The translations under genes and the position numbers were made by a program. The notes under the pieces were generated by a model. The model saw only the letters and a program-made list of their open reading frames with translations, was not told the DNA's origin and did not search any database. A stretch of DNA of 64,000 nt, from assembly GCA_022766385.1 (NCBI GenBank), contig JALEPJ010000009.1, forward strand, positions 1 through 64,000, read 5' to 3'. This stretch comes from Rikenellaceae bacterium. Its GTDB lineage: Bacteria > Bacteroidota > Bacteroidia > Bacteroidales > UBA932. This document shows positions 47,330-55,156 of this stretch, piece after piece. Position 1 is the first letter of the stretch; every line of letters starts with the position of its first letter.

Positions 47330-48322
47330 TTATTCTTCTATAATATGCTGTTTGTGAATATGATCCTTTGGATCATAGAGGAGCCCGGTGCAAATGCACA
47401 TCTTGTAATCGTGGCTCTTAAGTATGTCGAAGTGGCGGCAGCCTTCGCATCCCTTCCAGAACTCCGGATCGTCCGTCAATTCGCTGTACGGTACGGGTCT
47501 GAAACCGAACTCATAGTTCATCTTCATCACAGCTGCTCCCGTTGTGATCGAGAATATCTTAGCCTGAGGGAAGAGCTTGCGGGACAGCATAAAGGTCTGT
47601 TCCTTTATCCTCTTGGCAATACCCATACCTCTGTACTTATGGGCGACAATAAGCCCCGAGGTCGCTACAAAACTTTTTCCTCCCCAGGATTCAATATAAG
47701 AGAATCCGGCAAAATCACCATCGGAACTGAGGGCAATTACTGCCTTGCCTGCCAGAATCTTTTCGCTGATATATTCAGGAGTCCTGTTGGCAATACCTGT
47801 TTTTCTCTCCTGAGAAGAGATGAAAATCTCCCGGCAAATATCATCTGCATATTTTACATCGTCTCTGGTTGCTGTCCTGACCACAATTTCAGATATGTTG
47901 AAAATGGCCTTGACTGAATTCTCGACAAGAGTATTGTCAGCATCTTTTCTGAGGAGCATCAAAATGGTATCGTCTCCTGCTATGGTACCCATTACACCAT
48001 CAATCGCGGCTGCATCCAGAACCGATGCAATGGCAGAAGCAAAACCAGGTTTGGCGTGAAGGACGCAGAGTTGGCCGGAAATGTCTATTTTGTCAACATT
48101 CATTGGGTTTTTTGCAATAACCGGAGCTGGCATTTTGTAATAGAATCCCTTATCATCCGGCACCTTGACTGCCCCAAGATCTTTGATATCCCTTGAAAGT
48201 GTGGCCTGAGCCACTTCGATTCCTTTTTCCTGAAGCACTTTAACCAACTCTTCCTGGGTATGTATGCGGCTCGAATTGATTATTCCTCTAATAATGGACT
48301 GCCTGTTTTCCTTTATACTCAT
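47330..48322 (-). CDS. ArgR arginine repressor fused to a GNAT N-acylglutamate synthase-like domain
   Basis: One uninterrupted frame of 330 residues. Residues 1-70 are the ArgR winged HTH (RIHTQEELVKVLQEKGIEVA, ATLSRDIKDLGAVKV). Residues 80-148 are the ArgR oligomerisation/arginine-binding domain with GTIAGDDTILMLL (residues 112-124). Residues 150-330 are a GNAT domain with acetyl-CoA loop HKYRGMGIAKRI (228-239), ending in a Cys-rich tail (Cys292, 295, 309, 311). In Bacteroides a similar GNAT, thought to be the first enzyme of the pathway, is a separate gene beside argR. Here sensor and first enzyme are one chain at the head of the operon. Confidence 0.88.
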   Translation of the reverse strand: MSIKENRQSIIRGIINSSRIHTQEELVKVLQEKGIEVAQATLSRDIKDLGAVKVPDDKGFYYKMPAPVIAKNPMNVDKIDISGQLCVLHAKPGFASAIASVLDAAAIDGVMGTIAGDDTILMLLRKDADNTLVENSVKAIFNISEIVVRTATRDDVKYADDICREIFISSQERKTGIANRTPEYISEKILAGKAVIALSSDGDFAGFSYIESWGGKSFVATSGLIVAHKYRGMGIAKRIKEQTFMLSRKLFPQAKIFSITTGAAVMKMNYEFGFRPVPYSELTDDPEFWKGCEGCRHFDILKSHDYKMCICTGLLYDPKDHIHKQHIIEE

Positions 48323-48357
48323 CTTATCTGCATTTGATAATGATTGATAATTTTATG

Positions 48358-48389
48358 CAAAATTATGAATATAATTCTTAATATACAAA
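48358..48389 (-). promoter_or_regulatory. Arg operon promoter with a candidate ArgR box
   Basis: Minus strand: TTTG (48386-48389), 20-base spacer, TAATTTTG (48358-48365). The dyad GAAT-ATA-ATTC (48367-48377) lies between the two elements, where a repressor would block polymerase; it resembles half of the ARG-box pattern TGAAT...ATTCA with a shorter centre. Confidence 0.5.
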
Positions 48390-48416
48390 AATAGCGACTC
48401 AAATTGAGCCGCTATT
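48386..48416 (-). terminator. Terminator of the Phe/Tyr operon
   Basis: AATAGCGGCTCA and TGAGTCGCTATT on the minus strand form a 12-bp stem with one G-U and a three-base loop, followed by TTTTTG. Its U tract overlaps the -33 box of the arg promoter, so the two operons abut with no spare sequence. Confidence 0.8.
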
Positions 48417-48434
48417 TGAAAGAATATTCACTAT

Positions 48435-49523
48435 TTATTCCGAAAGTATCTTATTCTGCTCCTGAACGGAAGCATCGTGAATGGAATTGAAAACACTCGA
48501 GATGAAAGACCTGTCCAATCCATAGATGTCAGCGGATGTGAGAACCTTTTCAAGTATGCTTTCCCAGCGGCTGGTCTGAACAATCGCCACATTGCTCTCC
48601 TTCTTGATCTGTCCGATTTTGCGGCTGATCATCATACGGGCGCTGAGTGTTCTGATCAACTCTTCATCTATGGAGTCGATTCTGGTTCTGAGCTGTTCAA
48701 TGCTCTCCTGGAACTTGATATCGTCGCTATCAGGATTGCGGACCGTAAGACTGTAAAGCATATCGAGCAGTTCTTTTGGGGTATATTGCTGCTTGGCATC
48801 ACTGAGCGCGCAAGCCGGATTGTTGTGTGATTCCACCATCAGACCATCGAAGCCTATATTCATTGCCTTCTGAGAGAGTTCAGGTATGTATTCCTTGCAA
48901 CCTGCCATATGGCTCGGGTCACAGAAGAATGCAAGTTCAGGATAGCGGCTCTTCAATTCTACTGCCACTTCCCAATGAGGGGAGTTCCTGTACCTCTTTT
49001 CCTCGAATGATGAGAATCCTCTGTGAATGATTCCGAGTTTTTTTATGCCTTCGCGGTTCAATCTTTCAAGCGCGCCTATCCAAAGGTCAATGTCGGGATT
49101 TGCAGGGTTCTTTACGAGCACCGGAATGTCAGTGTCGCGGAGAGCTTCTGCGATTTCCTGAACCAGGAAAGGATTGGTTGTAGTCCTGGCACCTATCCAA
49201 ACCATATCGATGCCATGCTTGATACATTCATATACGTGTTTTTCGGAAGCGACTTCAGTACAGATTCTGAGACCGTATTCCTTCTTTGCCTTCTGCATCC
49301 ATTTGAGTCCTTCCGAACCTATGCCCTCGAAACATCCAGGGTGGGTGCGTGGTTTCCAAATGCCTGCTCTGAGTACGTGAATGCCGCGCTCGTGAAGCTG
49401 TCTGGCTGTTTCCATAAGCTGCTCTTCCGTTTCTGCGCTGCAGGGTCCTGCGATTACACAAGGCTTAGGAAGGGTGAAGAATCCCCATTCCGAAAGTGGA
49501 GTGATGTCTAATTTTGCTGCCAT
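48435..49523 (-). CDS. Bifunctional DAHP synthase/chorismate mutase
   Basis: The protein has 362 residues. Residues 1-262 are a DAHP synthase of the KdsA-like type (VIAGPCSAETEEQL, AGIWKPRTHPGCFEG, FFCDPSHMAGCKEY, VESHNNPACALSDAKQQ). Residues 270-362 are an AroQ chorismate mutase (LRTRIDSIDEELIRTLSARMMISRKIGQIK). It starts the shikimate route and makes prephenate from chorismate. Fusion in this order is common in Bacteroidota and can allow feedback through the mutase part. Last gene of the operon, five bases after tyrA. Confidence 0.94.
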   Translation of the reverse strand: MAAKLDITPLSEWGFFTLPKPCVIAGPCSAETEEQLMETARQLHERGIHVLRAGIWKPRTHPGCFEGIGSEGLKWMQKAKKEYGLRICTEVASEKHVYECIKHGIDMVWIGARTTTNPFLVQEIAEALRDTDIPVLVKNPANPDIDLWIGALERLNREGIKKLGIIHRGFSSFEEKRYRNSPHWEVAVELKSRYPELAFFCDPSHMAGCKEYIPELSQKAMNIGFDGLMVESHNNPACALSDAKQQYTPKELLDMLYSLTVRNPDSDDIKFQESIEQLRTRIDSIDEELIRTLSARMMISRKIGQIKKESNVAIVQTSRWESILEKVLTSADIYGLDRSFISSVFNSIHDASVQEQNKILSE

Positions 49524-49528
49524 AATGT

Positions 49529-50386
49529 TTATCTGATTATTCGTTTTATTCTGTTTGCATCTTGGATGAGCTGCCTGATGGCATCTTCGTCATAGGCGTC
49601 GATGGCATCCCTGAAAGCCTTCATCTTCTCGATATATGTATCAATGACTTGAAGTATATTGTTCCTGTTTTGGGATAGAATCGGGACCCACATATCCGAG
49701 TTGCTCTTCGCCAATCTCACTGTAGAGGAGAAACCTCCGGAAGCCAGGTCAAAGATATGTCTCTCATCTTTCTCCTTGTCCAATACCGTCAGGGCCAGGG
49801 CAAAGGAGGTGACGTGCGAGATGTGGGATACATAGGCGGTGTGAACATCGTGATTGGAGGCATTCATATGGATGATTCTCATATTCAGAGTGTCGTACAG
49901 TTTCTCAACCAGCCCAACAGCCCTCGAGTCCGAGTCCTCGCTGTTGCACAGTATGCAGGCTCTTCCGTCAAACAGCCCTGGCATAGCCGCCCAAGGACCA
50001 CTGTACTCCGTTCCCGCCATCGGATGTGTCGAGACATAGTGTGAGCGCATAGGATGGTAGTGGACTATTCTGACCATCTGCTCCTTGACCGAGCACACAT
50101 CAATGACGATTTTACGGCAATCCTTGCCCTCCTTCGCGTAAATGTCAAGCACTTGGGGCAACATTTTCACCGCAGCGCCAACGGGAACGGCAAGAATCAG
50201 AATGTCGCATTCCGCTGCCGCCTCTTCCAAAGATGCAAGTCTGTCCGCGAGACCAATTTTGATCGCGGCTTCGGCATTGACGCCGTCCTTCTCCACGCCG
50301 ATGATTTCATCGGCGAAATGCTTGCGTTTCAGGTCAATGGCCATAGAGCCCCCGATAAGACCCATTCCGACTATCCCAACTTTCAT
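49529..50386 (-). CDS. tyrA: Prephenate dehydrogenase
   Basis: From 50386 the protein has 285 residues: MKVGIVGMGLIGGSMAIDLKRK (NAD-binding), STHPMAGTEYSGP with the catalytic His, and HVTSFALALTVLDKE. It oxidises prephenate to 4-hydroxyphenylpyruvate. The ATG overlaps the stop of the aminotransferase gene as ATGA (50383-50386), which decides this start over the in-frame ATG at 50446. Confidence 0.94.
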   Translation of the reverse strand: MKVGIVGMGLIGGSMAIDLKRKHFADEIIGVEKDGVNAEAAIKIGLADRLASLEEAAAECDILILAVPVGAAVKMLPQVLDIYAKEGKDCRKIVIDVCSVKEQMVRIVHYHPMRSHYVSTHPMAGTEYSGPWAAMPGLFDGRACILCNSEDSDSRAVGLVEKLYDTLNMRIIHMNASNHDVHTAYVSHISHVTSFALALTVLDKEKDERHIFDLASGGFSSTVRLAKSNSDMWVPILSQNRNNILQVIDTYIEKMKAFRDAIDAYDEDAIRQLIQDANRIKRIIR

Positions 50387-51543
50387 ATTTCCAATGCTTT
50401 TTCGATTCTTGACAGTGCTTCTTTGAATACCTCGATTCCGGCGCATAGGGAGATTCGCAGATACTGTTCTCCGTTGTGGCCGAAAATGAATCCAGGGGTG
50501 ATAAAGACTCCTGCCTCGTAGAGGAGTTTGTCCGACAGCTTGGCTGCGTCAGGGCCTATCTTGCCCCATAGGAAGAGACCCTGGCTGTCCGAATTGTAAA
50601 CGGCACCCAGTTTGTCGAAAATCCTGCCAGCATATACGCGTCTTCTGCGGTATTCGTCATTGAGGGATTTGAACCACGCTTCTCCTTGCGATAGAGCTTC
50701 AACTGCTGCGAGCTGAAGGGGCTTGAACATTCCCGAATCCATCTGGCTTTTAACCTTCAGTATTTCTGTGATTATTTCTGCATCTCCTGCCACCATACCT
50801 ATGCGCCAACCGGCCATATTGTGGGCCTTGCTCAATGAATTCAGTTCAATGCAGCATTCTTTGGCTCCGGGGATGGCGAGGATTGAGCACGGCTTGTCAT
50901 TGAGAATGAAACTGTAGGGATTGTCATTGACTATCAATATCTTATGCCTTCTTCCGAAATCTACTATCTTCTGGAAGAGCTCAAGGCTCGCAGGTGCGCC
51001 TGTAGGCATATTCGGATAGTTCACAAACATTAGTTTAACACCTTCCAGATCCATTCTCTCCAATTGGTCGAAATCAGGCTGCCAAGCCTTATCCTCGCAG
51101 AGGTCGTAGCTGAGCAGTTCTGCTTGACATAGTTTGGCTGCGGATGAATAGCTTGGGTAACCGGGATCCGGTACAAGGACTTTGTCCCCCTTGTCCAAGA
51201 AGGTCAAGCCGATGATTAGAATGCCCTCCTTTGAACCCACCAGTGGCTGTATTTCGTTCCTTGGATCCAATTCGACCCCGTACCAGCGCCTGTACCAGTC
51301 AGCGAAGGCCTGCCTGAGTTCAGGTATGCCTATGTAGCTCTGGTATCCATGTGCGTTTTCTTTGCAGGCTTCCTCATAAAGTCTTTCGATTGCAGTTTGA
51401 GGTGCACTCCCATCAGGTGAGCCTATTCCGAGGTTTATGATGGGAGTCTGCCTTTCGGCATTGAGCCTGGCTATCTCCTTGTTCTTTTTTGAGAAGTAGT
51501 ATTCCTGGACACTTGCCGTCCTTTCCGCTGTTCTTATTATCAT
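50383..51543 (-). CDS. Class I/II PLP aminotransferase, probably aromatic
   Basis: The 386-residue protein has NLGIGSPDGSAP, VGSKEGILIIGLTFLDKGD, PDPGYPSYSSA, IVNDNPYSFI (Asn-Asp for PLP) and the PLP Lys in ELNSLSKAHNMAGWRIG. It resembles the aspartate and LL-diaminopimelate aminotransferase group. Between pheA and tyrA it most likely transaminates phenylpyruvate and 4-hydroxyphenylpyruvate to Phe and Tyr. Specificity is inferred from position. Confidence 0.88.
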   Translation of the reverse strand: MIIRTAERTASVQEYYFSKKNKEIARLNAERQTPIINLGIGSPDGSAPQTAIERLYEEACKENAHGYQSYIGIPELRQAFADWYRRWYGVELDPRNEIQPLVGSKEGILIIGLTFLDKGDKVLVPDPGYPSYSSAAKLCQAELLSYDLCEDKAWQPDFDQLERMDLEGVKLMFVNYPNMPTGAPASLELFQKIVDFGRRHKILIVNDNPYSFILNDKPCSILAIPGAKECCIELNSLSKAHNMAGWRIGMVAGDAEIITEILKVKSQMDSGMFKPLQLAAVEALSQGEAWFKSLNDEYRRRRVYAGRIFDKLGAVYNSDSQGLFLWGKIGPDAAKLSDKLLYEAGVFITPGFIFGHNGEQYLRISLCAGIEVFKEALSRIEKALEI

Positions 51544-51594
51544 TGTGTGTGAATTTCTATAGTCAACTGCTAATAATATCTGGGTTTGAAAACT

Positions 51595-52416
51595 CTAAAG
51601 CCCTGATTTGTATTCTCCCAGCACTTGAAGGTCGGACATCATCGGCCTGACTGCAGACATAGCCTGCTTGTATCTGTCATAGGATTCGAATTTGATATCC
51701 GCGTAAAAGAAGTATTGCCATTCCTTACCGGGGATGGGAAGGGATTGGATTCTGGTCAGGTTCATGTCATAGAAGGAAAGTATGGCCAGTATGTGAGCCA
51801 ATGAACCCGGCGTGTGTGGAAGAGTAAAGCAGAGAGATGCTTTGTCAATATCGGGCTCTGCCACTTCAATGGCATCGTCGAGTATCAGGAATCTGGTGAA
51901 ATTCTGTTTGACTGTCTCTATGCTTGTCTGCAATATCTTCAAGCCGTAGAGTTCGGCAGCGCAGGCTGATCCTATTGCTCCGACTCCCTCAAGCTTTTCT
52001 CTGGCAATCTCGGCTGCACTCTTTGCTGTATCTTCCGATTCAACCAGCTGAATATTAGGATGGGACTTAAAGAATTCTCTAGTCTGGTTTATGGCCATAT
52101 AGTGGCTTCTGACCTCCTTTATATCTTCGATATTTTGTCCCGGAAGGGCCATCAGGTTCTGTACTATCCTAAGATATATTTCTCCCTTGATTGTGGTTTT
52201 ACTTTTCCTTAAAAGCTCGAAATTCGGAAGCAATCCTCCTGAAATGCTGTTCTCAATCGCCATCACGGCAGAATCAGCCCGCCCCAAATCCATAGCTTCA
52301 AACAGCTGGTCGAAACTGTCGCATTCAACCATCCGCAAATCTTCGTCCCAGTAGAATTTTCTGGCAGCCTCCTCGTGAAAGCATCCGGAAAAGCCCTGTA
52401 TAGCTACCTTCTTCAT
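51595..52416 (-). CDS. pheA: Prephenate dehydratase
   Basis: The 273-residue protein has the PDT domain at residues 1-180 (IQGFSGCFHEEAA, AIENSISGG, NQTREF, and NFTRFLIL with the catalytic Thr of TRF) and an ACT domain at 190-273 (LPHTPGSLAHILAIL). The usual Phe-binding ESRP motif of the ACT domain reads IQSLP here, so allosteric control may differ. It converts prephenate to phenylpyruvate. First structural gene of the operon, behind a Phe/Tyr leader peptide and terminator. Confidence 0.94.
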   Translation of the reverse strand: MKKVAIQGFSGCFHEEAARKFYWDEDLRMVECDSFDQLFEAMDLGRADSAVMAIENSISGGLLPNFELLRKSKTTIKGEIYLRIVQNLMALPGQNIEDIKEVRSHYMAINQTREFFKSHPNIQLVESEDTAKSAAEIAREKLEGVGAIGSACAAELYGLKILQTSIETVKQNFTRFLILDDAIEVAEPDIDKASLCFTLPHTPGSLAHILAILSFYDMNLTRIQSLPIPGKEWQYFFYADIKFESYDRYKQAMSAVRPMMSDLQVLGEYKSGL

Positions 52417-52428
52417 AAGTATTTGTTA

Positions 52429-52447
52429 ATCAAGTTTTAAACTTGAT
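52429..52447. promoter_or_regulatory. Palindrome between the attenuator and pheA
   Basis: ATCAAGTTT-T-AAACTTGAT is a perfect 9-base dyad around one base, 12 bases before the pheA start. It could be an operator or an mRNA stem affecting ribosome access. Confidence 0.45.
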
Positions 52448-52468
52448 ATTTTTAAGTTGGGGGTTTAG

Positions 52469-52502
52469 AAAAAAAGCTGTCCGAATCACTTCCGGGCAGC
52501 TT
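52469..52502 (-). terminator. Attenuator terminator of the Phe/Tyr leader
   Basis: Minus strand: AAGCTGCCCG (52493-52502) pairs with CGGACAGCTT (52474-52483), one mismatch, nine-base loop, followed by a T run to 52469. It separates the leader peptide from pheA. AUUCGG (52481-52486), in its loop and 3' arm, can pair with CCGGAU (52532-52537) just after the leader stop codon, with one G-U. Confidence 0.8.
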
Positions 52503-52537
52503 CTGTTTTTTCTCATAAATGTGCACACTGTATCCGG

Positions 52538-52594
52538 CTATTTCCTTTTTTGAAAATAGTAAAAGAAAAAGCTATATGAATACACGTTGCACAT
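52538..52594 (-). CDS. pheL: Phe/Tyr leader peptide (MCNVYSYSFFFYYFQKRK)
   Basis: An 18-codon frame from ATG at 52594 to TAG at 52538. Four Phe and four Tyr codons occur, six of them in a row (FFFYYF). It begins two or three bases after the predicted transcription start and precedes a terminator hairpin, then the operon that makes Phe and Tyr. Shortage of either charged tRNA would stall the ribosome here, leaving the segment after the stop codon free to disrupt the terminator. Assigned from composition and position. Confidence 0.85.
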   Translation of the reverse strand: MCNVYSYSFFFYYFQKRK

Positions 52595-52602
52595 ATCTGG
52601 AG

Positions 52603-52633
52603 CAAAGTTAATTAAAGAATTTAATAAATCAAG
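52603..52633 (-). promoter_or_regulatory. Promoter of the Phe/Tyr operon
   Basis: Minus strand: CTTG (52630-52633), 19-base spacer, TAACTTTG (52603-52610). Predicted start is almost at the leader ATG, so the leader peptide may be translated from a nearly leaderless mRNA. Confidence 0.6.
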
Positions 52634-52643
52634 TTTTTTTGTT

Positions 52644-52651
52644 TATTTTTG
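52644..52651 (+). promoter_or_regulatory. -7 element for the thioesterase gene
   Basis: TATTTTTG, exact match, 22 bases before the ATG at 52674; divergent from the Phe/Tyr promoter. Confidence 0.45.
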
Positions 52652-52673
52652 TATCTACAAGAAACTGAAAGAA

Positions 52674-53078
52674 ATGAGTACATACATACATCAAGTCAAC
52701 TATTACGAATGTGACCGTATGGGAGTCACACATCACTCGAATTACATCCGCTTTATGGAAGAGGCCAGAGTCGCCAGGATGGAGGAACTCGGCTACGGTT
52801 ATGCCAAGATGGAAGAGGATGGGATAGTGTCTCCAGTGATGTCCGTAAGCTGCGAATACAAAAAAACCACAACCTTTATGGACAAGATAGAGATTGTGGT
52901 GAAAGCTGTCGAAATATCAGCCTTGAAGGTGAGCTTCGAGTATGTTATGCGCGTGGGAAAAGCCGTAGTCTGCAAGGGCCGCACTATGCATTGCTTCCTG
53001 AAGGACGGCAAGCCGGTGGTTCTTGAAGAGCATTGGCCAGATTTCGTCAGAATTCTTAAGGAAGAGATTGACGGATAG
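52674..53078 (+). CDS. Acyl-CoA thioesterase (YbgC/FadM-like hotdog protein)
   Basis: From 52674 the protein has 134 residues. YYECDRMGVTHHSNYIRFMEEARV is the 4HBT active-site segment, with the catalytic Asp in CDRMG and the following HxxY. Hotdog thioesterases hydrolyse acyl- or hydroxybenzoyl-CoA in the cytoplasm. The upstream in-frame ATG at 52587 would place coding sequence across the promoter and is rejected. Confidence 0.85.
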   Translation: MSTYIHQVNYYECDRMGVTHHSNYIRFMEEARVARMEELGYGYAKMEEDGIVSPVMSVSCEYKKTTTFMDKIEIVVKAVEISALKVSFEYVMRVGKAVVCKGRTMHCFLKDGKPVVLEEHWPDFVRILKEEIDG

Positions 53079-53094
53079 GCTTTATCCTGTTTCC

Positions 53095-53532
53095 TCAATC
53101 AATCTTCAGATGTTCGTCGACATAATCCACAAGGTCGTTGAGTTTCTGCTCGTCGCTGTGTGAGATTATGGCCATTACAAGCGTTCCTGGGACAGGCTCG
53201 GTACAGATGAGCACAACAGGACATTCATTTTCATCCTGTGCTTCATAATACCAGGCTTCGGCGCCTAGGAAACGTGTGCTTTCGACCGGTATATCTTCCT
53301 CCTCTTCATCAAGCCCTATTGCTTCGATGTAGGAATTAATGCACTCTATTTTTGCATCAGAATCTTCGGGGGTATTGCCGACATAAAGTTCGATGCTGGC
53401 ATCTTTGATATCCGGATTGGCAGAAGCTTCAGCGGAAGCAAAATACGAAAGGACTTCTTCGCCTTCTTCGTTGATGATTTCTTCTTCTACATCCCATTCT
53501 CTTCCGAGAGGGAGATTGATTACGTGTGCCAT
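53095..53532 (-). CDS. Acidic protein of unknown function
   Basis: From 53532 the protein has 145 residues, no signal peptide or membrane segment, and is strongly acidic (runs such as LDEEEEDIP and VEEEIINEEGEE). Predicted alternating strands and helices suggest a compact cytoplasmic domain (STRFLGAEAWYYEAQDENECPV). I do not recognise a family. It lies 41 bases downstream of the RluA-family gene on the same strand and is probably co-transcribed. Confidence 0.65.
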   Translation of the reverse strand: MAHVINLPLGREWDVEEEIINEEGEEVLSYFASAEASANPDIKDASIELYVGNTPEDSDAKIECINSYIEAIGLDEEEEDIPVESTRFLGAEAWYYEAQDENECPVVLICTEPVPGTLVMAIISHSDEQKLNDLVDYVDEHLKID

Positions 53533-53573
53533 GCTTGATATGATATTAGTTCTCTGATTCTGCAAAAATGGAT

Positions 53574-54974
53574 TTACTTTTCATATTTTCCAAAAAGAAA
53601 GTCTGCTTCTGTTCGGAATGTAAGTCTTTTTCCGTTTACGGGATGGGTGAATGTTAATGACTCCGCGTGCAAATGCAGCCTACCTCCGCTGCTGCTCCCA
53701 TACAGTCGGTCTCCGACTATCGGTCTTCCCAAGCCCTGAGGATGAGCGGAGTGCACCCTAAGCTGGTGCGTGCGCCCCGTCAGGGGAGTGAAACGTACGT
53801 CAATGCTGCCGTCGTCATTGACCGAAAGCACTTCATAATCACTGACTGCCTGCTTTCCATGCTCGAAATCCACCATCTGTCTCGGCCTGTCGTAATAGTC
53901 CGCAGCAATTGGAAGTATTATGCGCCCTTTTTTCGGGGGCAATGCAAGTTCCGGTGCAGCTGAGAGTCTGGCGAGATAGGTCTTGGATGTTTCCCTTTGC
54001 TCGAATTGCCTGCTTATTTCAGCCTTGGCTGCAGGATTGCGTGCGAAGACCATTACGCCTGAAGTATCCATATCAAGCCGGTGGCAGGATTCAATACCCT
54101 TGTCATCGAGATCTATCCTGAGTCTTTCAAGTAGGGATACTTTCAAACTTTTGCCGAGAACTGCCAGCATTCCTGATGGCTTGTTGACGACGATTATGCT
54201 GCTGTCCTTATATAATAAGGTATAATCGGTTTCAGTATCTTTGTCTTCATTGAGTGGATTTGCCTCCAGTTCCAAGCCTCGTATCATAAAGGACAGCAGG
54301 GGACCGCATTTGCCCATACAGGATGGGTAGAAACTGCCTTGATGCCGTATTTCCTTAAAAGGGGAGGCTCCATACCAGAATTCTCCCATTGCCAGCGGCT
54401 TCATTTCGTGGGTGTAAGCATACTCAAGAAGTTTAGGGGCTGCACAGTCTCCGGTACCTCCTGGAGGTATCAAACCCCGTTCCTGAAAGATATCCCAGAT
54501 GCTGCTGCTCTCTCCTTGAGCATTGTGAACTACGTATTGTTTGAAAATCCATTCCTGCAGGCAAATGGACCTCTTTTTTCTTTCTGCCTTTATCGCGGCA
54601 ATCTCCTCGTGGATATCACCGCCTTTTTCCTCCAGTCTCTTGATTTCAGCATTCAATGCCGAAATCTCTGCCTCCTCTTGTTTAAAATAGCCTTGGGGCT
54701 CAAGAAGATCGAAGATCGGTGGAACGAATCCATCTATCCTGCTTTTCCCTCCAACACAGCCTGAAAAGGCATATAGAAATGATATCTCAGGCTTGGCCTC
54801 TGCTATACTCTTTTCTTCAACCATAAGAACCCCCATCATTTTTCCTTCAGAAAAAAGACTTTTCAATTCTGCTGAGGAATTTATCCTGTCAATCAGTTCT
54901 TGAGACGCCTTTATAATCTCCGGAAGTGGGACATAACAGAAGGGGAATGTGAATCTATTAGGAATTTTAAGCAT
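53574..54974 (-). CDS. RluA-family pseudouridine synthase with a long N-terminal extension
   Basis: The protein has 466 residues. The C-terminal 215 residues are an RluA-type catalytic domain: IIVVNKPSGMLAV, ESCHRLDMDTSGVMVFARN with the catalytic Asp, and PLTGRTHQLRVH. The first 245 residues are an added domain with a helical coiled region (EISALNAEIKRLEEKGGDIH, near residue 100), PGGTGDCAAPKLL, GEFWYG and a CMGKCG cluster. I believe such extended forms occur in Bacteroidota. It would modify uridine in rRNA or tRNA; target unknown. Confidence 0.87.
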   Translation of the reverse strand: MLKIPNRFTFPFCYVPLPEIIKASQELIDRINSSAELKSLFSEGKMMGVLMVEEKSIAEAKPEISFLYAFSGCVGGKSRIDGFVPPIFDLLEPQGYFKQEEAEISALNAEIKRLEEKGGDIHEEIAAIKAERKKRSICLQEWIFKQYVVHNAQGESSSIWDIFQERGLIPPGGTGDCAAPKLLEYAYTHEMKPLAMGEFWYGASPFKEIRHQGSFYPSCMGKCGPLLSFMIRGLELEANPLNEDKDTETDYTLLYKDSSIIVVNKPSGMLAVLGKSLKVSLLERLRIDLDDKGIESCHRLDMDTSGVMVFARNPAAKAEISRQFEQRETSKTYLARLSAAPELALPPKKGRIILPIAADYYDRPRQMVDFEHGKQAVSDYEVLSVNDDGSIDVRFTPLTGRTHQLRVHSAHPQGLGRPIVGDRLYGSSSGGRLHLHAESLTFTHPVNGKRLTFRTEADFLFGKYEK

Positions 54975-55089
54975 TTGCTTATGATTTGAAAGCGCTGAGG
55001 CTTATTTTGGTTTATCTAAAATGTTTAAATAATGATTTGGGGTGTGAATCTCAATGATTTATGTTTTTTAATCATTGGCCTTCTGTATA

Positions 55090-55121
55090 CAAACTTACGG
55101 TTTAAATCGTTGAAAATCAAT
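55090..55121 (-). promoter_or_regulatory. Candidate promoter of the RluA-family gene
   Basis: Minus strand: ATTG (55118-55121), 20-base spacer, TAAGTTTG (55090-55097). It implies a leader of about 108 bases in which no riboswitch is recognised. Confidence 0.4.
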
Positions 55122-55156
55122 CTAAAAACATACTAATTAAATTTTTTTCAAAAAAG

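Noticed and set aside
55025..55075. A 16-residue frame (starting MIKKHKSL) in the leader of the RluA-family gene, considered as a third attenuator peptide
   Set aside because: No run of codons fits the downstream gene and no terminator hairpin with a U tract follows.
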